64,000 bases of DNA from Candidatus Tectimicrobiota bacterium (GTDB lineage: Bacteria; JACPUC01), in the NCBI GenBank assembly GCA_016192455.1, contig JACPUC010000002.1:71501-135500 (forward strand), given 5' to 3'. Positions within the stretch are counted from its first letter, which is position 1. Each line of letters opens with the position of its first letter. The notes beneath the pieces were generated by a model that saw only the letters and a program-made list of their open reading frames with translations, was not told the origin of the DNA and searched no databases. This document shows positions 63,129-64,000 of the stretch, in pieces. Position numbers and translations under genes: made by a program.

Positions 63129-64000
63129 ATGAAACCGCGCACCACGAAGAGCGTTAACCCCGGAGTAGTAGCGATCTTGCTACTTCTGTTCACCATCGTC
63201 AGCAATGGTTCCCCGGCGAGCGCCTCACTCGTGGCCGACGCTGGTGGACCGTACAGCGTGCTTGAAGGCGGGTCCATCCTGCTGGATGCTTCTGGGAGTA
63301 GCGCCGATCCGGGCGATACCCTGACCCTTGCATGGGACTTGGACAACGACGGCCAGTTTGACGACGCCACGGGCTCCAGCGTCGTTTTTCAAGGCATCGA
63401 TGGCCCGAGCGTCCACCCCGTGGCAGTCCGGGCCTCCACCCAGAAGACCTTGTTCTGGGACGTCGAAAATGAAACCCATCAGATCCAGAAGAGCTTGTTC
63501 TGGGACTTCGAAAACGCAACCTCTGCGGGAAGCATCTCGACGTCCGTCGGGGCGCCGACTGGTGCCGGGATTTCGGGAGTCGCCTCGCAGACCGGCGGCG
63601 GGCCTGCCGAGACTTTTGGAGGGGGGGCCGGTAAAGTCCATCTGACCCGGTTTCTCGGCCCGGTCAACTACCCCTATATCGATGTTACGACGACCTCGGC
63701 GATGAGACTGGAGAGCATCAGCTTCCTGCACATCCACAACCACAACCCTGGGTTCCCGACCCAGTTCGGCTACCAGGTTCAATTACAAATCGATTCCGGC
63801 AGCGGATTCTCGAACATTGGCAGCCCTCTCGCCATAAACGCTGGCAACTCCGGGGATACGAGCACGATTAACCTGGGCTCGACATTGATAGGCGCCGGAA
63901 CCCACCGGATTCGATGGCTGGCCAGCGGCTTCTCCTCCGGGAGCAACTCGAACACCGAATTCTTTGCCATCAACGACCTGAACCTGGTCGCATCGGTTAC
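63129..64000 (+). CDS. secreted PKD-type surface protein, 3' end beyond the window
   Basis: The frame is open from ATG 63129 to the right edge (290 codons), so the product is longer. AAGGAG (63116-63121) is 7 bases upstream. A signal peptide (GVVAILLLLFTIVSNGSPASA) is followed by a PKD domain with ADAGGPYSVLEGGSILLDAS and LAWDLDNDGQFDDATG, then an unassigned beta-rich region. A 45-base offset duplication gives QKTLFWDVENET and QKSLFWDFENAT in tandem. The mature protein is probably secreted or surface-attached; a C-terminal sorting motif, such as PEP-CTERM, cannot be checked here. Confidence 0.85.
   Translation, partial: MKPRTTKSVNPGVVAILLLLFTIVSNGSPASASLVADAGGPYSVLEGGSILLDASGSSADPGDTLTLAWDLDNDGQFDDATGSSVVFQGIDGPSVHPVAVRASTQKTLFWDVENETHQIQKSLFWDFENATSAGSISTSVGAPTGAGISGVASQTGGGPAETFGGGAGKVHLTRFLGPVNYPYIDVTTTSAMRLESISFLHIHNHNPGFPTQFGYQVQLQIDSGSGFSNIGSPLAINAGNSGDTSTINLGSTLIGAGTHRIRWLASGFSSGSNSNTEFFAINDLNLVASV

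Noticed and set aside
1-64000. CRISPR arrays, rRNA genes, complete insertion sequences
   Set aside because: I looked for regularly spaced repeats, rRNA core sequences and intact transposases and found none.

Overview
The window is a GC-rich bacterial chromosome segment with dense, mostly intact genes. Secreted and lipid-anchored proteins, a FimV/LysM-type envelope protein, ETF-quinone oxidoreductase and many solute-import and aromatic-acid genes suggest a diderm, aerobic, catabolically versatile heterotroph. Two UbiD decarboxylases, two hydantoinase-B genes, an NMT1-type binding protein, LIV-type ABC parts, and a DUF3090/SCO1664 pair known mainly from Actinobacteria and Chloroflexota point to a poorly cultured soil or sediment phylum (Methylomirabilota/Rokubacteria, Tectomicrobia or Chloroflexota-like). 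The sequence alone does not decide between these.

Layout. 0-8.2 kb: UbiD decarboxylase, a secreted unknown protein, ETF-QO, a FimV-like membrane protein and a secreted matrixin protease. 8.2-10.2 kb: a lower-GC accessory insert with an AAA ATPase and a DUF4276 partner, an apparent defence-type pair, each broken by a one-base loss in a G run. 10.2-17 kb: orphan molybdenum hydroxylase large subunit, DUF3090/SCO1664 pair behind a good promoter, inositol-phosphatase-like enzyme and MFS importer. 17.4-18.9 kb: secreted Ig-like repeat protein. 19.4-28.2 kb: a seven-gene co-directional catabolic run (Fe-alcohol dehydrogenase, cyclase-type hydrolase, acyl-CoA ligase, alpha/beta hydrolase, SLC13 permease, UbiD, arylsulfotransferase-like beta-propeller). 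28.6-29.5 kb: a low-GC methyltransferase whose 5' end also looks frameshifted. 29.7-31.1 kb: trehalose-6-phosphate synthase. 31.9-39.5 kb: metallo-hydrolase, NMT1-like binding protein, helical unknown, Asp/Glu-racemase-type enzyme, then hydantoinase A and B.

40-46.5 kb: a minus-strand copper module in the order copA - ftsH - csoR, with a promoter whose spacer is G-rich, plus an FGE-fold lipoprotein. 46.8-57.4 kb: a second hydantoinase B, several small unknown proteins (one probably ferritin-like), an FkbM methyltransferase, a phytoene-dehydrogenase-like oxidoreductase, a small methyltransferase, a chromate transporter half and an MFS transporter. 58.1-61.8 kb: LIV-type ABC ATPase with an unusual low-complexity insertion, LIV-type binding protein and a dienelactone-hydrolase-like enzyme. 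62.3 kb: tRNA-Ala(GGC), then a 760-bp lower-GC stretch with a possible transposase remnant and hairpins, then a PKD-type secreted protein running off the right edge.

Taken together, most genes serve uptake and breakdown of aromatic, cyclic amide or other carboxylated compounds, alongside copper resistance and envelope proteins. The most unusual points are the decayed ATPase/DUF4276 pair, the FtsH gene inside a copper module, the insertion in the LIV ATPase, and the structured tRNA-adjacent region.
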